Assembly: GCF_009870785.1 (NCBI RefSeq)
Contig: NZ_WTWX01000001.1
Span: 186,001-250,000 of the forward strand
Direction of reading: 5' to 3'
Origin: Paenibacillus sp. An7
GTDB taxonomy: Bacteria; Bacillota; Bacilli; Paenibacillales; Paenibacillaceae
DNA: 64,000 bases
Part shown: piece by piece, positions 1 through 9,012 of the stretch
How positions within the stretch are numbered: the first letter of the stretch is position 1
How the letters are laid out: every line of letters begins with the position of its first letter
Notes under the pieces: generated by a model
What the model saw: the letters and a program-made list of their open reading frames with translations, nothing else
What the model was told of the DNA's origin: nothing
Databases searched by the model: none
Position numbers and translations under genes: made by a program

Positions 1-996
1 AAGGGACGGAGCTTCACGGATGTCGTCTGTGTCAGGTTTAAATGCTAAACCTAGCACAGCTACTTTTTTGCCTGCAAAATCTCCCAGTCTATTCTTCGCT
101 TTATCAAGCATGTATAGATATTGGCTTTTATTTACGTTGACCACTTGTTCTAATATCTGCAGTTTCATCCCGTTCTCTTCTGCTGTTTGCTGTAACGCAG
201 ATACATCCTTAGGAAAACAGGACCCTCCATATCCGATTCCGGCCTGCAAGAATCTTGACCCAATTCTAAGATCGAGACCCATCCCTTTAGCTACCTCTCT
301 GATATCTACATCTAGTCGTTCACTTAATCTGGAAAGTTCATTCATATAAGAAATTTTGGTGGCAAGGAATGCATTGGATGCATATTTAATGAGTTCGGCC
401 GTGCGCGGGGTCGTTTGGATGATTTCACAAGTCATAGATGAATACAGCTGCTGAAGTAATTTCGCTGCTCGGTCACTTTTTGTTCCAATAATAATACGGT
501 CAGGATGTAATGAATCTTCTAATGCTTTTCCCTCACGTAAAAATTCAGGATTAGACGCGACATCATAAGGGTGTGCATTCCTATTCGATTCTGAGATCCA
601 TTCCGTAACTTTTTCCTGTGTTCCTACGGGAACTGTACTTTTATTTACGACAAGTTTATAGCCATTCATATGATAAGCGACATCTTCTGCTACCTGTTTC
701 ACATAGGATAGATCTGCACTACCGTCCGGACGTGAAGGGGTACCCACACAAATAAATATGACGTCACTTTTTTCGATGGCTTCTTTCTTATTCGAAGTGA
801 ATTGAAGTTGACCTGAATGATTATGTTTTATAAGCAGTTCCTTTAAGCCAGGTTCATGAAAATATAGGATGCCATTTTGCAGTTGATCTAATTTCTGCTG
901 ATCTGTGTCAAGCCCTGTAACCTTCCATCCCATTTCGGCAAATACCAAAGCTGTTGTTGTTCCCACATACCCTGTGCCAATCACAAGTATATTCAT
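1..996 (-). CDS. ugd: UDP-glucose 6-dehydrogenase, C-terminus beyond window
   Basis: Oxidises UDP-glucose to UDP-glucuronate with two NAD+, feeding uronic-acid-containing surface polysaccharide. The reverse-strand frame stays open to base 1, so 332 residues are visible and the C-terminal end lies outside. An N-terminal Rossmann motif GTGYVG (residues 7-12) and the catalytic-cysteine motif GYGGSCFPKD (Cys260) fit the UDP-glucose/GDP-mannose dehydrogenase family. The start ATG overlaps the stop of the upstream nucleotidyltransferase (ATGA), so the two are probably translationally coupled. A GDP-mannose or UDP-ManNAc dehydrogenase is less likely, given the nucleotidyltransferase partner, but the specificity is inferred. 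Confidence 0.88.
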   Translation of the reverse strand, partial: MNILVIGTGYVGTTTALVFAEMGWKVTGLDTDQQKLDQLQNGILYFHEPGLKELLIKHNHSGQLQFTSNKKEAIEKSDVIFICVGTPSRPDGSADLSYVKQVAEDVAYHMNGYKLVVNKSTVPVGTQEKVTEWISESNRNAHPYDVASNPEFLREGKALEDSLHPDRIIIGTKSDRAAKLLQQLYSSMTCEIIQTTPRTAELIKYASNAFLATKISYMNELSRLSERLDVDIREVAKGMGLDLRIGSRFLQAGIGYGGSCFPKDVSALQQTAEENGMKLQILEQVVNVNKSQYLYMLDKAKNRLGDFAGKKVAVLGLAFKPDTDDIREAPSL

Positions 997-1982
997 CCCT
1001 CATCTTCTCCTTTTTGTTCGATCCCGACCCAAGTAGAACCTGAGCCAACCACCATTTCCCGGAGGAGGTGTCCTATTTTCTCTAGATGAACATGGCTGAG
1101 GAGGATACTATCCTGTATAGAGCAGCCATTGATTGTCGAATTCTCTCCAATTGATACATGAGGACCTATCACCGCATCTTCTATAACACAGTTCTGTTCA
1201 ATAGAGACAGGTCCAAAAATCGTACTGTTTTTTACAATAACCGAAGGATGAATATAGCTTTCATACAGCATTTCTTTGAGCATTTTTCGGTTGGCTGTAA
1301 TCCATCTTTCTACGGTTCCTACATCAATACTCGATATTTCTGTCTTTTGATAAGCGACGGGATACCCTTCCTGAATCAGCCACTGGATCGCATCCGTGAT
1401 CTCGTATTCCCCTCTAGCGGATGGCTTGATTGTTTCGGCGGCCTTAAAGATGGACGATGAAAAAGCATAGGCTCCCAGCACAGCAAGATTGGATTTAGGC
1501 TTTTGCGGTTTTTCTTCCAGTCTTACAATTTTTGAGCCAGTCACCTCGGCAATTCCATAATCTTGAGGATGATCCACCTCAGCTAACAATAAAGCAGCAT
1601 CATTTTTCTCAATATCCACTTGATCTTTGAGTATTTGGAGTGAAGTAGAGATTAGATTATCTCCTAGCAGCAATATGAATGATTCCTCACCAATAAAATT
1701 CTTCGCCTGCAAGATTGCATTTGCAATCCCGGCGGGCTTTCGTTGATAGATATACGTAATTCTAATATTTTGTTCGTCTATCTTTTGCACACTCTCTGTG
1801 ATACTAGATTCCTGAGAAGGATGGATCACGATCCCAATCTCGGTTATGTTTTGATCGATTAATTTATCAATGCATCCGTGAAGCAATGGGACGTTCGCTA
1901 CGGGAATCAATGTTTTGGGATAAGAAACGGTGAATGGATATAGCCGGGTCCCTTTCCCTGCACATAGAATTAGTCCTTTCAA
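993..1982 (-). CDS. Sugar-1-phosphate nucleotidyltransferase with left-handed beta-helix tail
   Basis: Makes a nucleotide sugar from NTP and a sugar-1-phosphate. From the TTG at 1982 it is 329 aa. That start is preferred over an upstream one at 2081 because an AAAGGGG ribosome binding site lies about 10 nt before it and the protein then opens with the family motif GLILCAGKGTRL (residues 3-14). Other motifs are YPKTLIPV (21-28), GDN with a metal-binding Asp (about 108), EKP (157-159) and GEYEITDAI (191-199). Residues 243-315 form hexapeptide-type repeats. The architecture is that of long RmlA/StrD-like glucose-1-phosphate thymidylyl- or uridylyltransferases. Pairing with ugd suggests UDP-glucose supply, but the base specificity cannot be read from the sequence. 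Confidence 0.83.
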   Translation of the reverse strand: MKGLILCAGKGTRLYPFTVSYPKTLIPVANVPLLHGCIDKLIDQNITEIGIVIHPSQESSITESVQKIDEQNIRITYIYQRKPAGIANAILQAKNFIGEESFILLLGDNLISTSLQILKDQVDIEKNDAALLLAEVDHPQDYGIAEVTGSKIVRLEEKPQKPKSNLAVLGAYAFSSSIFKAAETIKPSARGEYEITDAIQWLIQEGYPVAYQKTEISSIDVGTVERWITANRKMLKEMLYESYIHPSVIVKNSTIFGPVSIEQNCVIEDAVIGPHVSIGENSTINGCSIQDSILLSHVHLEKIGHLLREMVVGSGSTWVGIEQKGEDEG

Positions 1983-2185
1983 AGGATCGCACACCCCTTT
2001 CCTTTTATTGCATTCCCAATATTCTATGAAAAATAAATAGCTTTGGATTGGATTCACGTACCTTATAGAAGAAAGAGACAATTAGTTAATAGGTTCTAAA
2101 AAGGCCCATTCCTTCTCTTTGCGATCGGCATAGACTGTGGAGTAGCAAGGCTTAGCTTCGGCTAGTTTAAAGGAGGCACATTGTT

Positions 2186-3205
2186 TTGAAAATTATTCAA
2201 GTATCCACAAATTCACTTCCCGTTCCACCTATCGATTACGGCGGTACGCAGCGAGATGTGTATTATCTTACAGAGGAACTAGTTAATCGCGGTCATGAAG
2301 TGATTCTCTTTGCAAAAAAAGGATCGAACACTCGTGCGACCAAAACGTTTGAATATCCGTCAGATAGTAAAGAAGAACAACTCGCTTTTATCATTAAAAA
2401 CACTCCTTCTGATGTAGATATCATTCATGACCACTACGGCATCGTAGCTAAGTCTAATCCTCCTATTCCCACGATCCGTAATTCACATTCTAAAAGTGCG
2501 GCAGGAAGCCAAATCCCTGTATTTGTCAGCAAAAAAATAAGAGACATCAACAAAAAAGGCTATTATGTTCATAATGGAATTCGTCTAAGTGACTACCCTT
2601 ATAAAAAGAAGAAAAAAGGTTACTTACTCTTTATTGGCAGAATGATGAGCGGAAAAGGAGTCCATCTTGCCGTTGAGGTCGCCCAGAAAACAGGCAAAGA
2701 GCTCATTATTGCAGGGACCTTTAATAACAACCCAAATTATGTAGCTTATTTTAATGAACAAATTAAACCGCACTTAAATGACAAGATCCGGTTTATCGGT
2801 CCTGTTGGCGGTGATCAGAAAATGAAACTGTTATCCGAAGCAAGCTGTGTCCTATTCACTTCGACTTGGAATGAACCATTTGGTCTAGTTCTTATTGAAG
2901 CACTGGCTTGCGGTACCCCTGTGCTTGCGTTCAAAGCGGGAGCCATTCCTGAAGTGCTTCATGGCTTACCACAGTTGCTCTGCAATAATGTGAATGAGAT
3001 GTCACGCAAAGTGAAGAGCGGTAAATCGTATCCATCACCAAAAGCATGCCGCTTGTATGTTAAAAAATATTATTCAGATAAAGTAATGACAGATAACTTT
3101 CTTAAACTCTATAAAAAAGTCATTAAAAAGAAAAAATATAAAGTCACGAAAAATTCCACGTGGAATAAAAGAAAAGCGATTATAGATAAGGAGTTGAACA
3201 GATAA
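2186..3205 (+). CDS. Glycosyltransferase family 4 (GT-B)
   Basis: A cytoplasmic retaining sugar transferase of 339 aa. It starts at TTG (2186), 9 nt after a perfect AGGAGG. The N-terminal acceptor domain has the YGGTQR glycine pair (residues 18-23). The C-terminal nucleotide-sugar domain carries the GT4 E-x7-E motif (Glu230 and Glu238 in NEPFGLVLIEALACGTP) and a lysine-rich linker at 140-144. It is followed 1 nt later by a GT2 gene, so both probably act on the same glycan. Donor and acceptor are unknown. It diverges from the ugd operon; the roughly 200 bp between must hold both promoters. Confidence 0.85.
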   Translation: MKIIQVSTNSLPVPPIDYGGTQRDVYYLTEELVNRGHEVILFAKKGSNTRATKTFEYPSDSKEEQLAFIIKNTPSDVDIIHDHYGIVAKSNPPIPTIRNSHSKSAAGSQIPVFVSKKIRDINKKGYYVHNGIRLSDYPYKKKKKGYLLFIGRMMSGKGVHLAVEVAQKTGKELIIAGTFNNNPNYVAYFNEQIKPHLNDKIRFIGPVGGDQKMKLLSEASCVLFTSTWNEPFGLVLIEALACGTPVLAFKAGAIPEVLHGLPQLLCNNVNEMSRKVKSGKSYPSPKACRLYVKKYYSDKVMTDNFLKLYKKVIKKKKYKVTKNSTWNKRKAIIDKELNR

Positions 3206-3206
3206 T

Positions 3207-3950
3207 ATGGCTTCTATCATCGCTTGCACCATGAGACCTGAATTCATGGATAACATTTTCTCAAATTATGAACGGCAGGAGTGGCATAATAAGGAGCTAA
3301 TCATTATTTTGAATAACGACAGTATGAGTCTTAAAACATGGAAGAGAAAAGCAAAAGATTATGATAATGTGAGAGTTTATAAGTTGCCCGAGCGTTACAC
3401 CTTAGGAAAATGTCTGAATTGGGCAATTAAAAGAGCTAAGGGCACTTTTATCGCCAAATTCGATGATGATGATTACTATGGTCCCCATTATTTAAAGGAA
3501 TCTCTCCTCGCCTTGAAGGCAAAAAAAGCGCCGATCGTTGGTAAACATTCCACTTATGTGTACTTCGAAGAAAAGAAAGCACTCATGGAATACCGCAAAG
3601 GAAAAGAACACATGCTCGGAAGAAGACTGAAAGGCGGAACCTTGTTCTTTCGAAAAAACGTATGGAAAAAAATTAAGTTTCCGGAGGATACGATCGGAGG
3701 ATCTGACGCGAAATGGTTGAAAAAGTGTTACAACGCAGGGTACAAGATCTATTATGTCTCAAGTAAGAACTATGTCTGTGTTCGCCGAAAAAACATACAA
3801 TCTCATACGCAAAAAAGAGACACCAAGCAGTATATGAAATCTTGTGATCTTGTCGCCTACACGGATGATTTTGTAAACTTCGCAACTGCTAATATTCCTG
3901 ATGATTATGAGGAGCATGCAAAGAATCCTTTTCCATATGAATCCTATTAA
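3207..3950 (+). CDS. Glycosyltransferase family 2 (GT-A)
   Basis: A 247-aa inverting glycosyltransferase. The N-terminal fold is short (ASIIACTMRPEFMDNIF), and a metal-binding acidic stretch FDDDDYYGPHYL (Asp86-89) corresponds to the DxD motif. Mid-protein GGTLFFRK and the later GGSDAKWLKKC fit the acceptor loop of GT2 enzymes. No membrane segment is visible, so it is probably peripheral or soluble. It starts 1 nt after the GT4 stop and was probably cotranscribed with it, ending at the hairpin at 3998-4043. The substrate is not predictable. Confidence 0.82.
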   Translation: MASIIACTMRPEFMDNIFSNYERQEWHNKELIIILNNDSMSLKTWKRKAKDYDNVRVYKLPERYTLGKCLNWAIKRAKGTFIAKFDDDDYYGPHYLKESLLALKAKKAPIVGKHSTYVYFEEKKALMEYRKGKEHMLGRRLKGGTLFFRKNVWKKIKFPEDTIGGSDAKWLKKCYNAGYKIYYVSSKNYVCVRRKNIQSHTQKRDTKQYMKSCDLVAYTDDFVNFATANIPDDYEEHAKNPFPYESY

Positions 3951-3997
3951 CTTTTCATCTGTCAGAGATTAAAGCAAACCACCTAATGGCGAGCAGC

Positions 3998-4043
3998 GGG
4001 CTGTCTGAGAACTCCGTAGAGGGGATAATCTCACAGCCCTTTT
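3998..4043 (+). terminator. Rho-independent terminator after the GT4-GT2 pair
   Basis: GGGCTGT-C-TGAGA on the left pairs with TCTCACAGCCC on the right across a loop of about 20 nt, followed by TTTT. It lies between two convergent units. Confidence 0.6.
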
Positions 4044-4075
4044 CGCCATGATATTTTAAAAAAGGAACTTCCTTT

Positions 4076-4576
4076 TTATTTGTATTTTCGTACATTCTCG
4101 TATTCAATATATTTTCTCAGCCAATCAATATCCTGGCTTTTATATCGTTTTAGGAGCGTGTATTTTCTTTTTAATACTCCTTTGGCCAATTTTTGCTTTG
4201 AACGTTTGAATATATAGAGTTTATCCGGTGCGATCTCTTTCACAATCTCATGCAGCGCTTTATGCTGCGAATGACCGTACTCCCCTCCTTTACTATGGGT
4301 GACGATCATGTTAATTTCAGGATTTTGTTTAAGCACATTCTCTATATCTCTCTTTAATGACTTCCGGTTGAAATCTCCTCCCCATTTATCCTTGTAGTCC
4401 CACATCTCATATTCAGCTCCAATGTCTTTCATTACTTTTCTGAACTCTTTGGAACGAACTTTGTTTCTACCATTTGTTACACAAATGACCTTCCATCCCT
4501 TTTCAGCTAAAAGAAAAGCTCCTCCAAAGATAATCTCGTCATCCGGATGAGCGACAATCATAAGTTTGTTTACCAT
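4076..4576 (-). CDS. PIG-L (LmbE-like) family deacetylase
   Basis: A zinc-dependent N-deacetylase of GlcNAc-type substrates, 166 aa from ATG at 4576. A GTG at 4585 also exists, but the GGGGG ribosome binding site directly abuts it and is correctly spaced only for the ATG. The zinc motif AHPDDE (His10, Asp13) and the distal GHSQH (His102) are present. It is shorter than the usual 220-240 aa of the family and has a basic C-terminal tail. It follows a GT4 gene by about 20 nt, so it probably deacetylates a sugar that the transferase adds. A bacillithiol BshA/BshB pair was considered, but the small size and the polysaccharide neighbourhood argue against it. Confidence 0.8.
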   Translation of the reverse strand: MVNKLMIVAHPDDEIIFGGAFLLAEKGWKVICVTNGRNKVRSKEFRKVMKDIGAEYEMWDYKDKWGGDFNRKSLKRDIENVLKQNPEINMIVTHSKGGEYGHSQHKALHEIVKEIAPDKLYIFKRSKQKLAKGVLKRKYTLLKRYKSQDIDWLRKYIEYENVRKYK

Positions 4577-4596
4577 ATAGCACACCCCCGGCTTCG

Positions 4597-5667
4597 TTAG
4601 ATCATCTTGTGGTATACAGCGAGTAACTTATCTGTAATACCCGATATATGAAACTTATTTTTAACAAACTCTCGCCCTGCGTTTCCCCATACGGCAGATG
4701 TTTTTTTCGAACGAAGTGCAATCCCGATTAAACGCTCAATTCTATTCGTATCGACCGTTTGTTTCGCTCTGTGATCGCCAAAATAATACTTCCAAGCCAC
4801 ATTATAGTTTTCTGGCTTCACAATACCAAAGACCCCTTTGCTGCCAATCGCAATTACGGGACGTTTACAGGACATGGCTTCAAGAGCCACTCTTCCTGTG
4901 CCTATTACTACATCACTGATGGAGAATAATGAGACCGTGTCTAGTCGCTCTCCTAATATGTGAATACGCTGAGCGTGTTTTTTTGCAGCTAGTTTTTTAA
5001 CACTATTTAGATCAGGACCCCCGCCGACAACCACCACATGTACGTCCTCATCTTTATCCATAAAACGCTGAGCCGCTCGAATAAAATCTTTACAGACGTC
5101 TCCTTTTTCATCTTCTAAACGACTGACATATAAAAGCACCTTCGATTTTCGGGGGATGCCAAGCTGTTTGAGCAGTTCTCTATTTTTGCTATATATAAAT
5201 TGTTCTGTATTAATCCCATTTGGGATTACAATAGAGGAGATATTTTTTTCTTCCAGCCATTTTTTCACGGGAAAACTGACACTAATTACCGCCTTATGCT
5301 CGTCACATTTCTTGAGGACTCTAGTAATCAAGGAGCGCGGATAATAGGTTCCGTGAATGGTGAATACAAAAGGAATTTTCAGTTTCTTACTGAGTTGACT
5401 GCCGAGTAATCCTGTCGTTTCGTGATGAGCATTGATCATGTTAATCTTATGTTTCACAATCCATCTCTCAAACTTCGCCTGATTACGAATACTCGTAAAA
5501 GTAGGACAGCCGATCGCTTTAAACTTTGACAGTAGACTCCCTGGTTTACCTGCTACATAGACAGCAATCTTTCGTTTTGACATTTCTTCTACGACAGCGG
5601 ATACATAGGTCTCTGTTCCACCTACCTCGAACTTATCTATAATCATGAGTAAACGTAATGCTTCCAT
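4597..5667 (-). CDS. Glycosyltransferase family 4 (GT-B)
   Basis: A 356-aa GT4 enzyme with GGAGGG just upstream of its ATG. The N-terminal FEVGGTETYV motif (residues 13-22) is typical of GT4 acceptor domains. The donor-site motif reads IGTGRVALEAMSCKRPVIA, so the second Glu of E-x7-E is kept while the first is Ile, a variation seen in some GT4 groups. It heads a two-gene unit with the PIG-L deacetylase. The substrate is unknown; a role in surface glycan modification is inferred from context. Confidence 0.82.
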   Translation of the reverse strand: MEALRLLMIIDKFEVGGTETYVSAVVEEMSKRKIAVYVAGKPGSLLSKFKAIGCPTFTSIRNQAKFERWIVKHKINMINAHHETTGLLGSQLSKKLKIPFVFTIHGTYYPRSLITRVLKKCDEHKAVISVSFPVKKWLEEKNISSIVIPNGINTEQFIYSKNRELLKQLGIPRKSKVLLYVSRLEDEKGDVCKDFIRAAQRFMDKDEDVHVVVVGGGPDLNSVKKLAAKKHAQRIHILGERLDTVSLFSISDVVIGTGRVALEAMSCKRPVIAIGSKGVFGIVKPENYNVAWKYYFGDHRAKQTVDTNRIERLIGIALRSKKTSAVWGNAGREFVKNKFHISGITDKLLAVYHKMI

Positions 5668-5845
5668 CGTTCTCCCTCCACTGTCTCAAAATCTATTTTA
5701 TATACTATGGAAGGAAGCGAGTTTCCGTTACGGAAATACGTCTATATTCACTAGAATAGTTAATAGACATGATGCTCATCATTTTTTTATATGTAAGGAT
5801 CGTCTAGGCTGCTTGCCGCCTGATATTAGTAGAATTCTAGAATGC

Positions 5846-5870
5846 AAAAAAAGCCGTCACATTCGACGAC
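5846..5870 (-). terminator. Terminator after the GH105 gene
   Basis: On the reverse strand a GTCGTC/GACGGC stem (one G-U pair) with a 6-nt loop is followed by seven T residues. Confidence 0.6.
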
Positions 5871-5923
5871 TTCTTGCGGTAGAATTATTCTATGATCTAT
5901 TTAAACTTCTGATTAAACACTTC

Positions 5924-7060
5924 TTAGAGTGCGGACCGGTTTAGATTCTCATATTCAGTACTTGCCTGCAAAAATGCTCCCAGTCCTTTTTGATCATTCG
6001 TAATGATCGGTTCACTGATATAGTAAGCATAAGTTCCATCTCGGCGGGTACTGCCGCCAAGTCCTGCAACCTGACAATTTTTATTCAGGTTTACCCAGCC
6101 TTCTTTTGTCTCCAGAATAAATTCAGCAATAAGACCAGCATATGCTTGATCTACTACCTCTAACCATTCCGAAGAGAGCAAATTCAGACGAAGTCCTTTC
6201 GCTATGGCGTACACAATCATACTTGAAGCGGAAGCTTCCAAGTAGTTTCCTTTGCGTGAGACTTCATTCACGACTTGATACCATACTCCCGTATGTGGAT
6301 CTTGCACCTTACGAAGAGCAGTTAGTGTGTCGTTTAAGATTCGAATAAGTTCCCCCCGATCTTGGTGATTTGCTGGCAAAAGTTCCAGGACATCTACTAA
6401 AGCCATCACATACCATCCAAGTGACCTTCCCCAAAAATTCGATGACAAACCCGTTACCGGATCTGCCCACGGCTGTTCCCGTTTCTCGTCCCAAGCATGG
6501 AATAAGAGTCCCGTCTGCTCGTCTTTGGTATGTCGTTCACAAATAATAAATTGACGGGTTACATCTTCGATATCCCCATCTGGTTCAAAATTCAGTAAGT
6601 ACTCTAAGTAAAAAGGTGCCCCCATATAAAGCCCATCCAGCCAGATCTGATGAGGGTATATTTGTTTATGCCAAAAAGCGCCTTCCGAAGTGCGCGGATG
6701 ACTGCGAAGCTGATCACGAACAAGAGTAGCAGCCTGTTTATATTTTTCCTCACCTGTCTCACTGTATAGTACAAATAGAAGCTTACCATTGTTTATATGA
6801 TCGATATTATATTCTTCCTGGCGATATCCTCGGATCGTACCATCATCTTGGATAAAGTGGTCCATATTGTCCCGAATATACTGAAAATAAGAAGCCTCAC
6901 CAGTAACTTTCCAAAGCTTCGCAAACCCTTTTAATATTACACCGTAATCATACGACCATTTTCCATTATAACCTTCACCCGCATACAGCTTAGGTGTTCG
7001 TTCCATAATGGAACCAGCCACCTTTGTTGCCCACTTATACTCTGATTGAATCAGGACCAT
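5924..7060 (-). CDS. GH105 unsaturated rhamnogalacturonyl/glucuronyl hydrolase
   Basis: Cleaves the 4,5-unsaturated uronic acid that a polysaccharide lyase leaves on oligosaccharides. The 378-aa protein has no signal peptide, so it is cytoplasmic. It resembles the alpha/alpha-barrel YteR/YesR family: NGKWSYDYGVILKG (residues 32-45), then HQIWLDGLYMG with Asp142 in the position of the catalytic aspartate of YteR, then ASSMIVYAIAKGL. The ribosome binding site (GGGGGT) is close to the ATG, so the exact start is slightly uncertain. It lies downstream of the PhyH gene on the same strand and is probably part of the AraC-controlled unit. Confidence 0.85.
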   Translation of the reverse strand: MVLIQSEYKWATKVAGSIMERTPKLYAGEGYNGKWSYDYGVILKGFAKLWKVTGEASYFQYIRDNMDHFIQDDGTIRGYRQEEYNIDHINNGKLLFVLYSETGEEKYKQAATLVRDQLRSHPRTSEGAFWHKQIYPHQIWLDGLYMGAPFYLEYLLNFEPDGDIEDVTRQFIICERHTKDEQTGLLFHAWDEKREQPWADPVTGLSSNFWGRSLGWYVMALVDVLELLPANHQDRGELIRILNDTLTALRKVQDPHTGVWYQVVNEVSRKGNYLEASASSMIVYAIAKGLRLNLLSSEWLEVVDQAYAGLIAEFILETKEGWVNLNKNCQVAGLGGSTRRDGTYAYYISEPIITNDQKGLGAFLQASTEYENLNRSAL

Positions 7061-7115
7061 TCTACCCCCGCCTATCCACTATAATTATACATAAAAGGCA
7101 ATAAACTTGATCGTA

Positions 7116-7129
7116 TTATAGCGTTTACA
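7116..7129 (-). promoter_or_regulatory. Candidate cre site (CcpA) upstream of GH105
   Basis: Reverse strand TGTAAACGCTATAA matches the cre consensus TGWAARCGYTWWCW with one mismatch. It lies about 55 bp before the GH105 start. Confidence 0.4.
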
Positions 7130-7181
7130 TTCGGTAATTGATATACAACTTTCCGTCTTAACCTATTTATAATGCACTTAA

Positions 7182-7991
7182 TTAATGAGGATAAACATTA
7201 TCGAACTCTACACCGCAAGGTCCCCCATTCGGATTTATCTCAAGATCAATGACAGAACCGTCTGCGCGATACAGAGGACGATAATGATGACTGATATGAG
7301 TAGCGGATGCACCCACATAGTGGCATATAAAAGCGCGGCGGAATTGATCTTTTGTTTTGTTCCGGTACGAACCGTGAATGAGATTTCCATTAAAAAACAA
7401 TACATCTCCACGATCCATAATTGCAGGTATAGCTGATGTATCCTTTGGAGGTTTCACATAGTGCGTCGTAAAAGACTCTTTGGAGTCGGCCACTTCCGGA
7501 CATACGATGTCATGCTCGCTAGTTTGAGGGACTACAAGCAGTCCACCATTCTCAAGCGTAGCAGGATCAATGGCAGTCCAAGCTGCTATACAGTTGCCAG
7601 GCTCTACCTGCAAATAAAAATTATCTTGATGCAGTGCCTGACCTCGGGAGCCGGGTGGCTTATAATAGAACATACTTTGTGCAGCCAGCACTTCTTCACC
7701 ATAGAGATCTTCAAGCACTTCAAGTACTGGTTTATGCAGCATGTAGGATTTGGCCGTTTCATTGAAACGATGTGGATGCATGACCCTTGGGTAACGTTTT
7801 AGAGGATCTTCCGAAGCAGCCTCCAAGTCAGGCTCGAAATAACCCGGAATAGTTACCTTACTGATCTCATCAAATGTATTATCAATCCGGCATAGATCTT
7901 CTTCACTGAACAGCCCTTTTACGATGATATACCCTTCCTTTTGAAACAGATTCCACTGATCGGGGGATAGCGTTCTCAACCCTTTGTCCAT
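7182..7991 (-). CDS. Phytanoyl-CoA dioxygenase (PhyH) family Fe(II)/2-oxoglutarate oxygenase
   Basis: A 269-aa non-heme iron oxygenase that would hydroxylate a small molecule using 2-oxoglutarate. The 2-His-1-carboxylate facial triad is visible as HQD (His121, Asp123) and His206 in NLIHGSYRN. Arg218 or Arg219 is positioned to bind 2-oxoglutarate. The motif MFYYKPPGSRGQALHQDNFY is typical of PhyH proteins in Paenibacillus sugar loci. AAGGAG precedes the ATG. It shares a 130-bp divergent promoter with an AraC activator and precedes a GH105 hydrolase. The substrate is unknown. Confidence 0.83.
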   Translation of the reverse strand: MDKGLRTLSPDQWNLFQKEGYIIVKGLFSEEDLCRIDNTFDEISKVTIPGYFEPDLEAASEDPLKRYPRVMHPHRFNETAKSYMLHKPVLEVLEDLYGEEVLAAQSMFYYKPPGSRGQALHQDNFYLQVEPGNCIAAWTAIDPATLENGGLLVVPQTSEHDIVCPEVADSKESFTTHYVKPPKDTSAIPAIMDRGDVLFFNGNLIHGSYRNKTKDQFRRAFICHYVGASATHISHHYRPLYRADGSVIDLEINPNGGPCGVEFDNVYPH

Positions 7992-8125
7992 GGTTATTCA
8001 TCTCCTTATTAAAAATATTTCATCGGTTGACAACAGCTTACATGAATCCATAATAGATAAGAAGTAGGATTCTTGCTGTAAACTGCATGGATTCTGCTAA
8101 TGATCTCGAATTAGGAGGACAGTTC

Positions 8126-8926
8126 ATGGCTCCTCAATATCAAACTGTGAATTATACAGCTACGCGTTATGGAGATATTCTGAGCGGACATTTTAATGAA
8201 GACGACACGTATAGTCACAGCCGTCCTAAGGGAATGGGAGACTGGCTCATGGTATACACACTCGAAGGAGAAGGATATTTCCATACACCAGAGGGGTGTA
8301 AACATATCCATGCAGGAGAAATTGGACTACTACGTGCCGACACTCCTCATGAATATGGTACAGTGGAAGGCAGACATTGGAACTTTATGTGGGTTCATTT
8401 TCATAAACTCATGGAAATAAGTTATTTGCCTCAGGAAGAGTTTCTTATCGTACCTATCCCCGATGGATATACACAACAGCGAGTTACCGATGGATTGGAA
8501 CATATTCTCTATCATGCAAGAGAGCGATCAAATTATTGGTATGCTTTATGTGAAAATACAATTCGGGAGATTATCCTGCTGCTCGCACAGCAATTACATA
8601 GAAAGCACGACCCGCGAATCATCCTTACTTTGCAAAACCTGTCTCACTCTATGAATAACGAGATACGAATTCAAGATTTAGCAGATGCCGCCGGCTTATC
8701 TCCTTCCAGACTATCCCATCTTTTTAAAGAAGAGATGGGTGAAAGTATTATTGAACATGTGAATCGAATGAGGATCAAGCAGGCTGCCATCTATATGGAA
8801 CATATGGGAAGAACGGCAACCGAAGCAGCACATGATGTAGGATTTAATAACTATAATCATTTTGCTAATCTGTTTCGTAGAATGATAGGGGTAAGCCCAG
8901 CAAAGTTTAGAAAAGATAAAGGATGA
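8126..8926 (+). CDS. AraC-family transcriptional regulator
   Basis: A ligand-responsive activator of 266 aa. The start at 8126 is preferred over an in-frame ATG at 8087 because AGGAGG (8113-8118) sits 7 nt before it. The N-terminal half is a cupin sensor (EGEGYFHTPEGCKHIHAGE). The C-terminal 100 residues carry two helix-turn-helices: IRIQDLADAAGLSPSRLSHL, then TEAAHDVGFNNYNHFANLFR and a terminal GVSPAKFRK. Such regulators usually sense a sugar or uronide and activate the divergent operon, here PhyH and GH105. Confidence 0.87.
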   Translation: MAPQYQTVNYTATRYGDILSGHFNEDDTYSHSRPKGMGDWLMVYTLEGEGYFHTPEGCKHIHAGEIGLLRADTPHEYGTVEGRHWNFMWVHFHKLMEISYLPQEEFLIVPIPDGYTQQRVTDGLEHILYHARERSNYWYALCENTIREIILLLAQQLHRKHDPRIILTLQNLSHSMNNEIRIQDLADAAGLSPSRLSHLFKEEMGESIIEHVNRMRIKQAAIYMEHMGRTATEAAHDVGFNNYNHFANLFRRMIGVSPAKFRKDKG

Positions 8927-9012
8927 GTATTCGGAGATTTCCAAATGAAGAGCATAGCGTTAAGCATCTTGCTAAAAGGAAGTATTATTAAAATGGAAAG
9001 TGAGGTTTGAAT

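Noticed and set aside
4076-5667. Bacillithiol BshA/BshB pair
   Set aside because: A GT4 and a PIG-L protein are adjacent, but the deacetylase is only 166 aa and the neighbourhood is polysaccharide synthesis.
5645-5944. 99-codon plus-strand open frame
   Set aside because: Overlaps the GT4 promoter region and the GH105 terminator, with no ribosome binding site.
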